A stretch of 64,000 bases of DNA from JAMXLO01 sp963696645 (GCA_963696645.1 CAVOKY010000003.1:135787-199786), one strand, 5' to 3'. Shown: positions 8,650-17,700, counted from the stretch's first letter. A program made the numbers and translations. The notes: generated from the sequence alone by a model not told the origin.

Positions 8650-10211
8650 GACAGTGCTCCACGGCGCTCGGCGATTAAGGCGGCTGACCAGTTGGCGGCT
8701 TCGGCGTTGGAGGCAGCTACCAGTACCCCGGCGGCCTTGAGACCTGCCACGATCTGGCCGCGATCCTGCGGGTCACTGTCGGTCCCGCAGACATAGCCGA
8801 TGAAGGCAACCGTGCGGCCGGCGGCCTTTGCCGCGGCCCTGGCGGAGCCGATGACGCCGAGCAGTCCGGCCGTCGGGTCAGCGGCTGAGCCATAGCCGAG
8901 TACAACGTCAAACAGCACGACAGCGGTCGTCGGGTCGGCGACCTCGTCGCGGATACGCGCATCACGCAGAGACGGGTCGATCATCGGGTGCGGGCGCCCC
9001 TGCGTGAATTCATCGTCGCCCATGTCGATGATGGTGTTCTCGTGGCTCTTGCCCTTGCTCGGCAGCGGGGCATTGCCGGCGGTCGGTATATTGGAAAATG
9101 CGCTTATGCCCGCTGCGGCATGAATCAGTTGCGCTTCGGAGCAGAATGTGCCGCCCGAGAAAATGCCCCGCACATTGCGCTGCCCCGGCGCCATGGCGCG
9201 GGCAAGACCGTTTAGCGTGCGCTGCATTTCGCTGGAGACCGCCATCGGCATCGGCTTTGTTGCACCACTCTTGGCAAGCGAGACAGCCATATCGGCGGCC
9301 TGCGCCAGATAATCGGCGCCATGGACGCCGTTCCGGGTGATCGAGGCGGGGTCCGCCCCGAGGAATATCACGACCACGGGCTTGGCGCTTGCCTCTGCCG
9401 CCGCCAGCACCTTGGCCGCCACCTCCGCCGCCGGCGGCTTTGAGACCAGGACGATCACGCTTGTCGCGGGATCAGCATCGAGCGCGGCGAGGCCGTGCAG
9501 CATGGAGATGCCGCCGATGAGATCCGACAGGTCGTGGCCACCCGTGCCAAGCGCCTGGGACACACCACTGCCAAGCTGATGGATTCTGACGGTGACTTCC
9601 TGTGTGCCTGTGCCGGAGGCGCCGACAACGCCGATTGGCCCGCGCCGGACCACGTTGGCGAAGCCAAGGGGGACACCGTTCACGATGGCAGTGCCGCAAT
9701 CCGGCCCCATGACCATAAGATCATGCTCGCGCGCATACTGTTTGAGTGCCAGTTCGCTCTGGGGCGGCACGTTGTCGCTGAACAACATGACATCCATCCC
9801 AAGACGGAGTGCCTTCATCGCCTCTGCCGCCGCGTAGTCGCCCGGCACCGAGATCAGCGCGAAATTATGCGTGGGGTCTTTGGCGACGGCCATCTGGATG
9901 CTGGTAAGAATTTGCTGCGGCCCGGCCGCTTCATCATCCCCGCCCACGGCTTTCGCGGATAGCAGTTCATCGGCTTTCGCGAGCGCTTCGTCGCACGCCG
10001 CATCGTCGCCTGATACTGCGACGACGAGGTCGTTGGGGCGGACCTCGAATGTACCGAGGCCGGCTTCGGCAAGATTGGCGACATTCGTGGCGGAACCCAT
10101 GACCACCGAGGCTATGTCGATGCCAGGTACGGCCATGACCTTGGCGGACACGGTCATCAGCGAGACCGAATCTTTGTACAGGTTCGGGTAGCTGCGCGAA
10201 CGGGTACTCAT
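8646..10211 (-). CDS. fdrA: AllF/FdrA, acyl-CoA-synthetase-like carbamoyltransferase subunit
   Basis: This 521-residue protein resembles FdrA, which has the two-domain layout of succinyl-CoA synthetase alpha and beta chains. A Rossmann-type CoA-binding region carries IGVVGASGTGTQEVTVRIHQ around residues 190-210, followed by GGHDLSDLIGGISMLHGLAA. A second domain has RGIFSGGTFCSEAQLIHAAA and VLFDVVLGYGSAADPTAGLL. It is the large partner of AllG and AllH. Start at 10211 overlaps the AllH stop (ATGA), and its own stop overlaps the AllG start. Length is near the family norm of about 520-555. Confidence 0.88.
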   Translation of the reverse strand: MSTRSRSYPNLYKDSVSLMTVSAKVMAVPGIDIASVVMGSATNVANLAEAGLGTFEVRPNDLVVAVSGDDAACDEALAKADELLSAKAVGGDDEAAGPQQILTSIQMAVAKDPTHNFALISVPGDYAAAEAMKALRLGMDVMLFSDNVPPQSELALKQYAREHDLMVMGPDCGTAIVNGVPLGFANVVRRGPIGVVGASGTGTQEVTVRIHQLGSGVSQALGTGGHDLSDLIGGISMLHGLAALDADPATSVIVLVSKPPAAEVAAKVLAAAEASAKPVVVIFLGADPASITRNGVHGADYLAQAADMAVSLAKSGATKPMPMAVSSEMQRTLNGLARAMAPGQRNVRGIFSGGTFCSEAQLIHAAAGISAFSNIPTAGNAPLPSKGKSHENTIIDMGDDEFTQGRPHPMIDPSLRDARIRDEVADPTTAVVLFDVVLGYGSAADPTAGLLGVIGSARAAAKAAGRTVAFIGYVCGTDSDPQDRGQIVAGLKAAGVLVAASNAEAANWSAALIAERRGALS

Positions 10212-11041
10212 GCCGCGGCCCTTTCATCGCCAGACAGGAAGAATGACGGTGCAAAAGCCAGCAATCCCATGCAGGTGTCCGCACCCGACGTCGCGCCCAT
10301 TTCGACAACTCGTTGGACGGCAGCACGCAGCACGTGGACGTTGGTTTCGCCACAAATGGCGCAGATCAACTCGTGCACCGCGCGACCGACAAGACCGCGG
10401 CTGGCCTGCCGGAGCAGTTGCATGCTGATCTCGGTCGTTCCGGACAGAAGCGGGCGCATCAACTCATCCAATGAGCGGGCAGCGGCGGCGCCGGCCGCGC
10501 CGGACCGCGATGCCGTGAGTACAGCGAAGATACCGACCAGCACATCGTCCCCTGACGGGGTGGAACCGGGGCCGTGGCCGACCACGCAGCCTAGGACCGC
10601 GCGTAGAACATCCGGCACATCGAACGTGCACCTGACTGCGTGCGCCATCGGCGCTGCGCCATGCCAGGCACGATCGGACGCGGCGACTTCAACAAGGGCG
10701 AGCCGACTGCCGACGCCAGGTGCGAATCTTTTTGAGGAGGCCGGCTGCCACCGTTGGGCGGACCGACAGTCCACCACATGACACGTGCTGCCCGACCTGA
10801 TGCCCACGAACCCCGCCCTGACACCGACACGATCGCCATGGCGCAGCTTGAGACCGCCAAAATCGTGAGACGCTGTTCGAATCCCGAACGGGAGGTCTGG
10901 CCGGTCGGCTGCCAGCAGCGTCCACATTTCGCCGCCGATCCCGAAATTCACAGCATGCGCAAAGGCCTGCTGCACGATGCCGCTGCTCGCGGCATCAACG
11001 TCGAGCGCGTGGCCAACAGAGATGGCCTGCACCGACGTCAT
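10208..11041 (-). CDS. allH: AllH/YlbF-like protein (DUF2877)
   Basis: 277 residues from the ATG at 11041, which lies 5 nt after the stop of the cysteine hydrolase. The C-terminal half has the family's best-conserved stretch, VVGHGPGSTPSGDDVLVGIF, followed by TEISMQLLRQASRGLVGRAV. This is DUF2877, the YlbF/AllH family that accompanies AllF and AllG. An upstream in-frame start at 11182 would run inside the hydrolase gene and give a non-homologous arginine-rich leader, so it was rejected. The biochemical role of AllH within the complex is not well defined. Confidence 0.85.
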   Translation of the reverse strand: MTSVQAISVGHALDVDAASSGIVQQAFAHAVNFGIGGEMWTLLAADRPDLPFGIRTASHDFGGLKLRHGDRVGVRAGFVGIRSGSTCHVVDCRSAQRWQPASSKRFAPGVGSRLALVEVAASDRAWHGAAPMAHAVRCTFDVPDVLRAVLGCVVGHGPGSTPSGDDVLVGIFAVLTASRSGAAGAAAARSLDELMRPLLSGTTEISMQLLRQASRGLVGRAVHELICAICGETNVHVLRAAVQRVVEMGATSGADTCMGLLAFAPSFFLSGDERAAA

Positions 11042-11046
11042 GAGGC

Positions 11047-11706
11047 TCAGGCGAGCGCGGCGATCAGGTTGTCGGCGTTTGACACCCAGCCGAAAATGCC
11101 GCCCTGGGCCTTGATCATCTCGAGCCCGACCCGCTGGAACTCCGGGAAGTACGAGGCCACGCAATCGCTGAGTACCACGCATTCATAGCCACGGTCGTTC
11201 GCCTCGCGCACGGTGGTGTGTACGCAGACCTCAAGGGTAACGCCGCAGACAACCAGCGTCTTGATTCCGCGATCCAGCAGGATCTGATGCAGGTCGGTGG
11301 CATGGAACGATCCCTTGCCGGGCTTGTCGATGATCGGCTCACCCGGGATGGGATACAGCTGGTGGATGATGTCGTGCCCCGTCTCGCCGCGGACGAGGAT
11401 GCGACCCATGGGACCGTCGGTGCCGATGAAGGTCTGTCCCCCGCGCGTCAATTTCGCCGCGGGACAGTCCGTCAGATCCGGCCGATGGCCCTCCCGCGTG
11501 TGGATGACCAGCATTTTCTTCTCGCGGGCCTTCTCCAGGACGCGCCGCGTTGGTTCGACGGCCGCAAGCAACAAGGAGGTATCGTTACCCAACTTCTCGC
11601 CGAATCCACCCGGCAGAACGAAGTCGCGCTGCATGTCGATGATGACGAGCGCGGTCGTTGCCAAGTCGAACTCAAGCGGAAACGGCTCAGCCGTGATGAT
11701 GTTCAT
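11047..11706 (-). CDS. Isochorismatase-superfamily cysteine hydrolase, biuret-hydrolase-like
   Basis: The 219-residue enzyme has the cysteine-hydrolase triad: Asp24 in VIIDMQRDF, Lys128 in PIIDKPGKGSF and Cys161 in VTLEVCVHTTVREAND. The middle, HTREGHRPDLTD followed by GRILVRGETGHDII and LYPIPGEP, closely resembles biuret and triuret hydrolases rather than nicotinamidases or isochorismatases. Biuret hydrolase yields allophanate and ammonia. As first gene of the operon it probably sets the pathway's entry step. The superfamily is certain; biuret, triuret or another N-carbamoyl amide as substrate is inference. An ATG at 11706 with GGAG about 9 nt upstream is the start. Confidence 0.82.
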   Translation of the reverse strand: MNIITAEPFPLEFDLATTALVIIDMQRDFVLPGGFGEKLGNDTSLLLAAVEPTRRVLEKAREKKMLVIHTREGHRPDLTDCPAAKLTRGGQTFIGTDGPMGRILVRGETGHDIIHQLYPIPGEPIIDKPGKGSFHATDLHQILLDRGIKTLVVCGVTLEVCVHTTVREANDRGYECVVLSDCVASYFPEFQRVGLEMIKAQGGIFGWVSNADNLIAALA

Positions 11707-11816
11707 TTGATCGCTCCATCCCCTGGGTAATTTGGCTCGATCTGTCCAGAGCTTACCGTCGATTTGACCATACGTTTATCACAACCTGTCACTACCTGCT
11801 AGGCTAAAGCTTGCGG
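11707..11816 (-). promoter_or_regulatory. Upstream region of the ureide operon
   Basis: About 110 nt between the operon's first gene and an IS3 remnant must hold the promoter of the seven-gene minus-strand operon. I see the ribosome site GGGGATGGAG before the start at 11706 and an AT-richer patch (GGTTGTGATAAACGTATGG read on the minus strand, 11764-11789). No operator could be named with confidence. Confidence 0.35.
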
Positions 11817-11946
11817 CGCGAGCAGCAAGCCGGGATGAAGGTGGCGGAGGTTTGTCGCAAGCACGGCCTAACGGAGCCGACGTTCTGTGCCCGGAAGGCG
11901 AAGTTCGGTGGAATGAGCATCTCGAATCCAAAACGTATGCGCATCA
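11817..11946 (+). pseudogene. IS3-family OrfA (IS407-type) remnant
   Basis: A short frame reads REQQAGMKVAEVCRKHGLTE then PTFCARKAKFGGMSISNPKR. That is the helix-turn-helix region of IS3/IS407-type OrfA proteins, which usually read ATFYKWKAKYGGM. Neither the OrfA start nor its C-terminus, nor any OrfB, is present. It lies just upstream of the ureide operon and could have moved or cut that operon's control region. Confidence 0.7.
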
Positions 11947-12561
11947 TGCTTCGTCGCCAGCATCATTAGGGGCTGCTTGCCTTTCTCGCCGCCATCGTTC
12001 TCGGCGGGTTCTTCATGCCCTTCGGTGAGTCTGGCGCCTGCGCCTGCCTCTCGGTAACGCTGCCAGCGATCTTCTGAATCTGGTCGCGCGACGGCGGCAT
12101 GGTCGAGGCGGTCGTCCGAGCGCCATTGGTGCCCGGCATGGGCGGCGCCATGGATCTGATGACCGGTGGAAAGTACTTCACAAGGCACCGTGTGTGTGTC
12201 CGAGCAGATGACGATGTTCCGCGCCATGAAAAGCCCCCGCCGTCACCCTCGCCATGAAGGGGATGGCAGCCATGTCATTGTCGTGTCACTATTCAGATGG
12301 GAAATGGTGGCGCATGCTTGGCCGGAGAACTCTTTCAACGGAATGGCTGCGAGCCAGGCTCTCCTCGATTGACCCATCGAGCAGACGTGCAGTATTTCCG
12401 AAGGCATAAGGGTGGGGCGCCATAAAATCTGAATTCCAGTATGAGGAGTGCGGGTCCCCGCCGTGGATGCGGAGATCCCAACCGAATGCCTCGTGCTTTG
12501 GAGAGAGGTGGACGGTCGTATCTTTGCGCCTGATCAATAGACGACGAATCGGAGAATTGAC
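11947..12561. other. Intergenic stretch without a convincing gene
   Basis: About 600 nt between the IS3 remnant and the DUF3141 gene. One plus-strand frame reads LAAIVLGGFFMPFG and further on PGMGGAMDLMTGGKYF, the latter recalling the GMGGAMDL motif of CoA-transferase beta subunits. A minus-strand frame starts MARNIVICSD at 12227. None extends into a recognisable protein, so decayed genes are likely. A CGGAGAATTGAC ribosome site for the next gene lies at 12549-12560. Confidence 0.4.
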
Positions 12562-14736
12562 ATGCAGAGCTTGCCTGGCTTTGGCGCGATCCAGGAATAC
12601 TGGTTGGATGCTTGGCAACGGTCCATACTGGTTCTGGATGTCTTGAGAGAGCGCGGCAACACCTACCGGGAGCAAAGCGCCAAGGCGGCCCCCCACGTCC
12701 TGGAGTTCAAGGCTGAACTGGTGCGCGACGGCCGCACGTTGGAGCGCCCGGTAAACTATGCCCTGGTTCGCATCGTCCCACCCGCCGGCTCGAAGCTCGA
12801 TCCAGCCAAGGCACCGATCGTGGTTGTCGATCCGCGTGCCGGCCACGGCCCCGGCATCGGCGGGATGAAACAGGACAGCGAGATCGGCGTCGCGATGGCA
12901 GCCGGTCACGCCTGCTACTTCATCGGCTTCCTGCCGAACCCTATGCCTGGGCAGACCGTCGAGGATGTCTGTCGCGCCGAGGCGATCTTCATCGAGGACG
13001 TGACAGCGCGCCATCCGGATGCCGAAGGCAAGCCGATAGTCATCGCCAACTGCCAGGCCGGTTGGCAGATCATGATGATGGCGGCCACCAACCCGAACCG
13101 AACTGGCCCGATCATGTTGGCCGGCTCGCCATTGTCGTATTGGGCTGGGGTGCACGGAAAGAACCCGCTTCGCTATCTGGGTGGCGTGCTGGGCGGCACC
13201 TGGCTGACCGCACTGTCTGGCGATCTGGGCAATGGCATCTTCGATGGCGCCAATCTGGTCGCCAACTTCGAATCCATGAATCCCGCCAATACCTATTGGA
13301 CAAAGGCGTATAACGTCTATTCGAAGGTTGATACGGAAAGCGCGCGCTTTCTTGACTTCGAAACCTGGTGGGGCAGCCCTGTCTTGCTGAACGCCGGAGA
13401 GATGCAATGGATCGCCGACAACCTGTTCGTCGGCAACCGCCTCTCAACGGGACAGCTGCGCACGTCGGACGGCGTCCGCATCGACCTGCGCAATATAACC
13501 GCGCCGATCATCGTGTTCTGCTCATGGGGCGACAACATCACACCGCCGCAGCAGGCGTTGGATTGGGTGCTCGATCTTTATGACCATGATCGTGAGATCA
13601 TCGAGAACGGCCAGACCATCGTCTACACGATGCATCAGAGCATCGGGCATCTGGGAATCTTCGTCTCCGGCAAGGTCGCGACCAGGGAGCACGGCGAGTT
13701 CGTGTCGTGCATGGAGTTGATCGACGCAATGCCGCCAGGCCTCTACGAGGCCGTCATCACCGAGGTCGATGAGCACACGGTCCGCCCCGATCTGGTCCAT
13801 GGGAAGTACCTGTTCCGCCTCGAAGCCCGCACGCTGGACCACATCCGGGCACTCGGCTGCAACGATGCTGCCGATGAGTTGCGTTTTGCCACAGCCGCCC
13901 GTGTGTCGGAGATAAATCGCGGACTGTACCAAACCCTCGTCGCGCCGGCCGTGCGCATGGCTGTCACTGAACAAACGGCAGAAGCATCCCGCGTTGCGCA
14001 TCCCAACCGCATGCGCTTCGCCATGTTCTCGGATCAAAATCCCGTGATGCAGCCGGTCAAGGCCATGGCGGAATCTGTCCGCGCGGCGCGTCAGCCGGTG
14101 AGCGCGGACAATCCATTGTTGGCAATGGAGCAGGCGACGTCCTCCTGGATCACGACCTGCCTGCAAACCTTCGGCGAGTTTCGCGATGCGATGACCGAGG
14201 CCATGTTCCTGAACATCTATGGCTCACCGTGGCTACAGGCACTGGTTGGGCTAGGCACAATAGAGGCCGCGCCCGAGAGAACTGACCGCGATCTTGTCAG
14301 AGAGGCGAACACCGCGCGACTGCGGTCGGAACTGGAACAGCGCTTCGAAGTCGGAGGCCCGGAGGAAGCCGCGATGCGTGCGCTCGTCTACATCCGCCTG
14401 CCGGAGGGCTCCGTCGATGAGCGGGGCTTCGCCGCACTCAAGCTGATCCGTGCATCGCGACCGATCGCCAAACAAATGAGCCTGGCACGATTCACGGAAA
14501 TGGTGAGAGAGCAATACTTGCTGGTTCGCCTGGACGAGGATCGCGCGATCAACGCTCTGCCAACGCTGTTGGGCCCGGATACGAGCAGGCGGAAGGCCGC
14601 ACTCGCCGCCCTGCATCAGGTCCTTGCTGCACGCGAAGACTTGTCGGCCGACGGCAGGCGTCGTCTGTCGCGGGTGGAAGCCATTTTCGATGTCAAGCCG
14701 GAAAAGGCGATCAAGGCGGAAGCCGCTCATGCCTGA
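12562..14736 (+). CDS. DUF3141 protein, PHA-synthase/alpha-beta-hydrolase-like
   Basis: 724 residues of the DUF3141 family, distantly related to polyhydroxyalkanoate synthases. The N-terminal 400 residues look like an alpha/beta hydrolase: VVVDPRAGHGPGIGGMKQDS, a nucleophile-elbow-like IVIANCQAGWQIMMMAA and a late FCSWGDNITPPQQALDWV carrying the acid, then HQSIGHLGIFVSGKV with a possible catalytic His. The elbow has Cys in the nucleophile position (ANCQAGW), as in PHA synthases. The C-terminal half is helical and uncharacterised. It starts a four-gene operon with Pta, FabI and AckA; its last 8 nt overlap pta. Substrate unknown. Confidence 0.8.
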   Translation: MQSLPGFGAIQEYWLDAWQRSILVLDVLRERGNTYREQSAKAAPHVLEFKAELVRDGRTLERPVNYALVRIVPPAGSKLDPAKAPIVVVDPRAGHGPGIGGMKQDSEIGVAMAAGHACYFIGFLPNPMPGQTVEDVCRAEAIFIEDVTARHPDAEGKPIVIANCQAGWQIMMMAATNPNRTGPIMLAGSPLSYWAGVHGKNPLRYLGGVLGGTWLTALSGDLGNGIFDGANLVANFESMNPANTYWTKAYNVYSKVDTESARFLDFETWWGSPVLLNAGEMQWIADNLFVGNRLSTGQLRTSDGVRIDLRNITAPIIVFCSWGDNITPPQQALDWVLDLYDHDREIIENGQTIVYTMHQSIGHLGIFVSGKVATREHGEFVSCMELIDAMPPGLYEAVITEVDEHTVRPDLVHGKYLFRLEARTLDHIRALGCNDAADELRFATAARVSEINRGLYQTLVAPAVRMAVTEQTAEASRVAHPNRMRFAMFSDQNPVMQPVKAMAESVRAARQPVSADNPLLAMEQATSSWITTCLQTFGEFRDAMTEAMFLNIYGSPWLQALVGLGTIEAAPERTDRDLVREANTARLRSELEQRFEVGGPEEAAMRALVYIRLPEGSVDERGFAALKLIRASRPIAKQMSLARFTEMVREQYLLVRLDEDRAINALPTLLGPDTSRRKAALAALHQVLAAREDLSADGRRRLSRVEAIFDVKPEKAIKAEAAHA

Positions 14737-15694
14737 TCTGGGGGAACGGCCCAAGGAAATTAGCCACGACAAGTACGCACGCCTGATCAAGGCGGCTCAG
14801 GCGCAGAGCGCCATCAAGGTAGCAATCGTTCACCCTTGCGACGATGTCTCGTTGGAAGGTGCGGTGGAGGCCGCGCGCCTGCATCTGATCGAACCGGTAC
14901 TCGTCGGCCCGGTCGACCGCATTCGCAGCGTGGCCGAACGCGGCGGGTGGAATATCGACACGATGGAAATTGTAGCGTCGGAACACAGCCATGATTCCGC
15001 CGTCAAGGCTGTGGAACTGGTGCGAGCCGGTCGGGTCGAGGCGCTCATGAAGGGCAGCCTCCACACCGACGAACTGATGGCTGCCGTGGTGGCGCGGCAG
15101 GGCGGCATTCGGACAGCACGCCGCATCAGCCACTGCTTTATCATGGATGTGCCAAACCACGCGGATGCGCTGATAATCACGGATGCCGCGATCAATATCG
15201 CGCCAACGCTCGACGACAAGGTGGACATTGTTCAGAACGCAATCGATTTGGCCCATGCCATGGGCCTTCAAGAGGTCCGGGTGGCGCTCCTCAGCGCGGT
15301 GGAAACTGTCACTGGCAAGGTGCCATCCACGATCGAGGCAGCCGCATTATGCAAGATGGCGGACCGTGGTCAGATCACCGGCGCACTGCTGGATGGGCCA
15401 CTCGCACTTGACAATGCGATCAGTCCCGCGGCCGTGGCGATCAAGAAGATTTTGTCGCCCGTAGCGGGACGAGCGAATGTGCTGGTGGTTCCCGACCTCG
15501 AAGCAGGCAACATGCTCGCCAAGAGCTTGTCATTTCTGGCACAAGCCGATGCCGCCGGGATCGTGCTTGGCGCACGGGTTCCTATCATCCTGACCAGCCG
15601 CGCCAACTCATTGCTGACACGCCTCGCGTCGTGCGCAGTCGCGCTCATGGTGGCCACGGCGCGCCGTCAGTCCGCATCCGCCTCCGTTCGTTGA
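14729..15694 (+). CDS. Phosphate acetyl/butyryltransferase
   Basis: A 321-residue single-domain phosphotransacylase. It has AIVHPCDDVSLEGAVEAARL, ALMKGSLHTDELMAAVV, ISHCFIMDVPNHADALIITD, AALLCKMAD-type helices, GALLDGPLALDNAIS and VLVVPDLEAGNMLAKSLSFL, all standard in the PTA/PTB family. It interconverts acyl-CoA and acyl phosphate and should feed the acetate kinase two genes on. Start ATG at 14729 overlaps the DUF3141 stop by 8 nt. Whether acetyl or a longer acyl group is preferred cannot be told; association with a PHA-like enzyme makes butyryl plausible. Confidence 0.88.
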   Translation: MPDLGERPKEISHDKYARLIKAAQAQSAIKVAIVHPCDDVSLEGAVEAARLHLIEPVLVGPVDRIRSVAERGGWNIDTMEIVASEHSHDSAVKAVELVRAGRVEALMKGSLHTDELMAAVVARQGGIRTARRISHCFIMDVPNHADALIITDAAINIAPTLDDKVDIVQNAIDLAHAMGLQEVRVALLSAVETVTGKVPSTIEAAALCKMADRGQITGALLDGPLALDNAISPAAVAIKKILSPVAGRANVLVVPDLEAGNMLAKSLSFLAQADAAGIVLGARVPIILTSRANSLLTRLASCAVALMVATARRQSASASVR

Positions 15695-15706
15695 AGGAAG
15701 TGTCCC

Positions 15707-16489
15707 ATGACCGAGCCCAACATAAGGCCAGTCCTCGCCGGTCAAAAGGCACTCGTCGTCGGTGTGGCCAACGACCAATCGATCGCCTACGGATGCGCCA
15801 AGGCATTCCGGACCGTGGGCGCGGATGTCGCGATCACCTGGCTGAATGAACGGGCGCGGCCATACGTGGAGCCACTTGCCCAGGAATTGGAGGCCCCGAT
15901 CACCGGGCCCCTCGACGTCTCCGTGCCTGGCCAACTGGAATCGACCTTCGACCGCATCCGCACCGATTGGGGCAAGCTGGATATCCTGGTGCACTCGATT
16001 GCCTTCGCGCCTAAGGACGATCTTCAGGGCGGACTGCTGGATTGCTCGGCCGATGGTTTTGCCAAGGCAATGGATGTATCCTGCCACTCCTTCATCCGGA
16101 TGGCAAAGCTCGCGGCTCCGCTGATGACTGACGGCGGAACAATGTTTGCCATGAGTTACTACGGCGCAAATCGCGTCGTGGCGAATTACAATGTCATGGG
16201 CCCTGTGAAGGCAGCATTGGAGGCCGCATGCAGGTATCTTGCCTACGAGCTTGGCCCGCAGGGGATACGCGTCCATGCCATTTCCCCAGGACCGCTGAAG
16301 ACACGCGCGGCGTCAGGGCTCAAGGATTTCGAACTTTTGCTCAATGAAGCTGCACACAAGGCGCCTCTCGGTGAACTCGTCGATATCATGGATGTCGGCT
16401 TCACGTGCGCCTACCTCGCCACACATCTGGCCAGGCGCATCACCGGCGGCACGGTCTACGTCGACGGCGGGGCGAATATCGTCGCCTGA
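15707..16489 (+). CDS. fabI: Enoyl-ACP reductase FabI-like
   Basis: 260 residues of the FabI branch of the SDR superfamily. The N-terminus has LVVGVANDQSIAYGCAKAF, the FabI version of the dinucleotide-binding loop. The active-site pair is Tyr161 and Lys168 in YNVMGPVK, and the C-terminus has GGTVYVDGGANIV. FabI reduces enoyl-ACP with NAD(P)H at the end of each fatty-acid elongation cycle. Its place between phosphotransacylase and acetate kinase suggests an auxiliary paralogue, perhaps acting on short acyl groups made with the DUF3141 protein. It begins 12 nt after pta, with GGAAGTG as ribosome site. Confidence 0.9.
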   Translation: MTEPNIRPVLAGQKALVVGVANDQSIAYGCAKAFRTVGADVAITWLNERARPYVEPLAQELEAPITGPLDVSVPGQLESTFDRIRTDWGKLDILVHSIAFAPKDDLQGGLLDCSADGFAKAMDVSCHSFIRMAKLAAPLMTDGGTMFAMSYYGANRVVANYNVMGPVKAALEAACRYLAYELGPQGIRVHAISPGPLKTRAASGLKDFELLLNEAAHKAPLGELVDIMDVGFTCAYLATHLARRITGGTVYVDGGANIVA

Positions 16490-16515
16490 CACAAACCTGC
16501 TGTTAGGAAGCAACC

Positions 16516-17700
16516 ATGTCTGGCTGTGTCGCTGTGATCAACGCCGGGTCTTCCAGCGTCAAATTCGCCTTATACGAGGCATCGAACGATGCCGCGACAC
16601 TGTTCCGTGGCCAGATCAGTGGCATCGGCGTCAGCCCGCATCTCCATGTGAAGGATGCCCAAGGCGGCACGTTGTTGGAACGCACCTGGCCAGCCGACGG
16701 GTTCAACCATGACGCTGCCACACGCGAAATTCTCGCCACGGCGGCACGCCTGATCGCTGGAACACCGGTCAATGGCATCGGGCACCGGGTCGTTCATGGC
16801 GGTATGAAATACGACGCCCCTGTTCGCCTCGATCGTGATGTGCTGGATGCGCTGACGCAACTCGAACCGTTGGCCCCGCTGCATCAGCCGCACAATCTCG
16901 CGCCCATTCGTACCATCTTCGATGCGGCCCCGCATATCCCGCAGGTCGCCTGTTTCGACACCGCCTTTCATCGCAGCCAGCCACACATTGCCCAGTCCTT
17001 CGCACTGCCACGTCGATTCACCGACGCTGGTGTTCGAAGATACGGTTTTCACGGCCTGTCCTACGAATATCTCGTATCGCAACTACATGCTTTGTGCCCC
17101 GAAGCCGCGTCGGGACGCGCTATCATGGCGCATCTCGGCAATGGTGCGAGCCTGTGCGCCGTAAGTCAGGGTCGCAGTGTCGCCAGCACAATGGGATTCA
17201 CTGCCGTTGATGGGCTGATGATGGGTACGCGTTGCGGCGCACTCGACCCTGGAGTCATCCTCTATTTGATGCGCGAACATCAGATGGATGCCGCCGCAAT
17301 CGAGGACCTGATCTATCGGCAATCCGGGCTTCTCGGTGTGTCCGGCCTCTCGCCCGATATGCGCGCATTAAGGGCATCGACCGATTCAAGGGCGCGCGAA
17401 GCCATCGATCTCTTCCTCTATCGCATTATTCGCGAGGTGGGATCATTGATTGCTGCATTAGGCGGAGCAGATGCATTCGTGTTTTCCGGCGGTATCGGCG
17501 AGAACGATGTCGCAACGCGAAGCGAGGTTATTGAGGGGTGCCGCTGGACGGGAGCAATACTGGACCCTGGGCTCAACGCAAATGGCGATGGTTGTATCAG
17601 CTCGGCAACATCACCAATAGCAGTGTGGGTCATCCCGACGGATGAGGAACGCATAATTGCCCGTCACACGGCGCGGCTCCTTGGGTCTGGGCTGGCGTGA
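16516..17700 (+). CDS. ackA: Acetate kinase
   Basis: 394 residues with all acetate-kinase signatures: VINAGSSSVKF at the N-terminus, GHRVVHGG, ACFDTAFH, RYGFHGLSYEYL, MAHLGNGASLCAV with the catalytic His region, and FTAVDGLMMGTRCGALDPG. It transfers phosphate between acetyl phosphate and ADP, yielding ATP and acetate. It is the last gene of the DUF3141-pta-fabI operon, 26 nt after fabI with AGGAAGC upstream. Full length for the family; propionate or butyrate could also be used. Confidence 0.95.
   Translation: MSGCVAVINAGSSSVKFALYEASNDAATLFRGQISGIGVSPHLHVKDAQGGTLLERTWPADGFNHDAATREILATAARLIAGTPVNGIGHRVVHGGMKYDAPVRLDRDVLDALTQLEPLAPLHQPHNLAPIRTIFDAAPHIPQVACFDTAFHRSQPHIAQSFALPRRFTDAGVRRYGFHGLSYEYLVSQLHALCPEAASGRAIMAHLGNGASLCAVSQGRSVASTMGFTAVDGLMMGTRCGALDPGVILYLMREHQMDAAAIEDLIYRQSGLLGVSGLSPDMRALRASTDSRAREAIDLFLYRIIREVGSLIAALGGADAFVFSGGIGENDVATRSEVIEGCRWTGAILDPGLNANGDGCISSATSPIAVWVIPTDEERIIARHTARLLGSGLA

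Noticed and set aside
12110..12180. GMGGAMDL motif suggesting a CoA-transferase beta subunit
   Set aside because: A single short motif in a stretch with stops nearby; too little for a gene call.
12196..12227. Minus-strand MARNIVICSD start, recalling DUF2235 proteins
   Set aside because: Only about ten residues fit; the following sequence diverges at once and no phospholipase-like domain follows.
12524..12537. TTGCGCCTGATCAA as an FNR box before DUF3141
   Set aside because: Two mismatches in the left half and only 25 nt from the start codon; poor position for an activator.
12289..13407. Minus-strand 372-codon frame opposite the DUF3141 gene
   Set aside because: Antisense shadow of a conserved protein; no recognisable motif.
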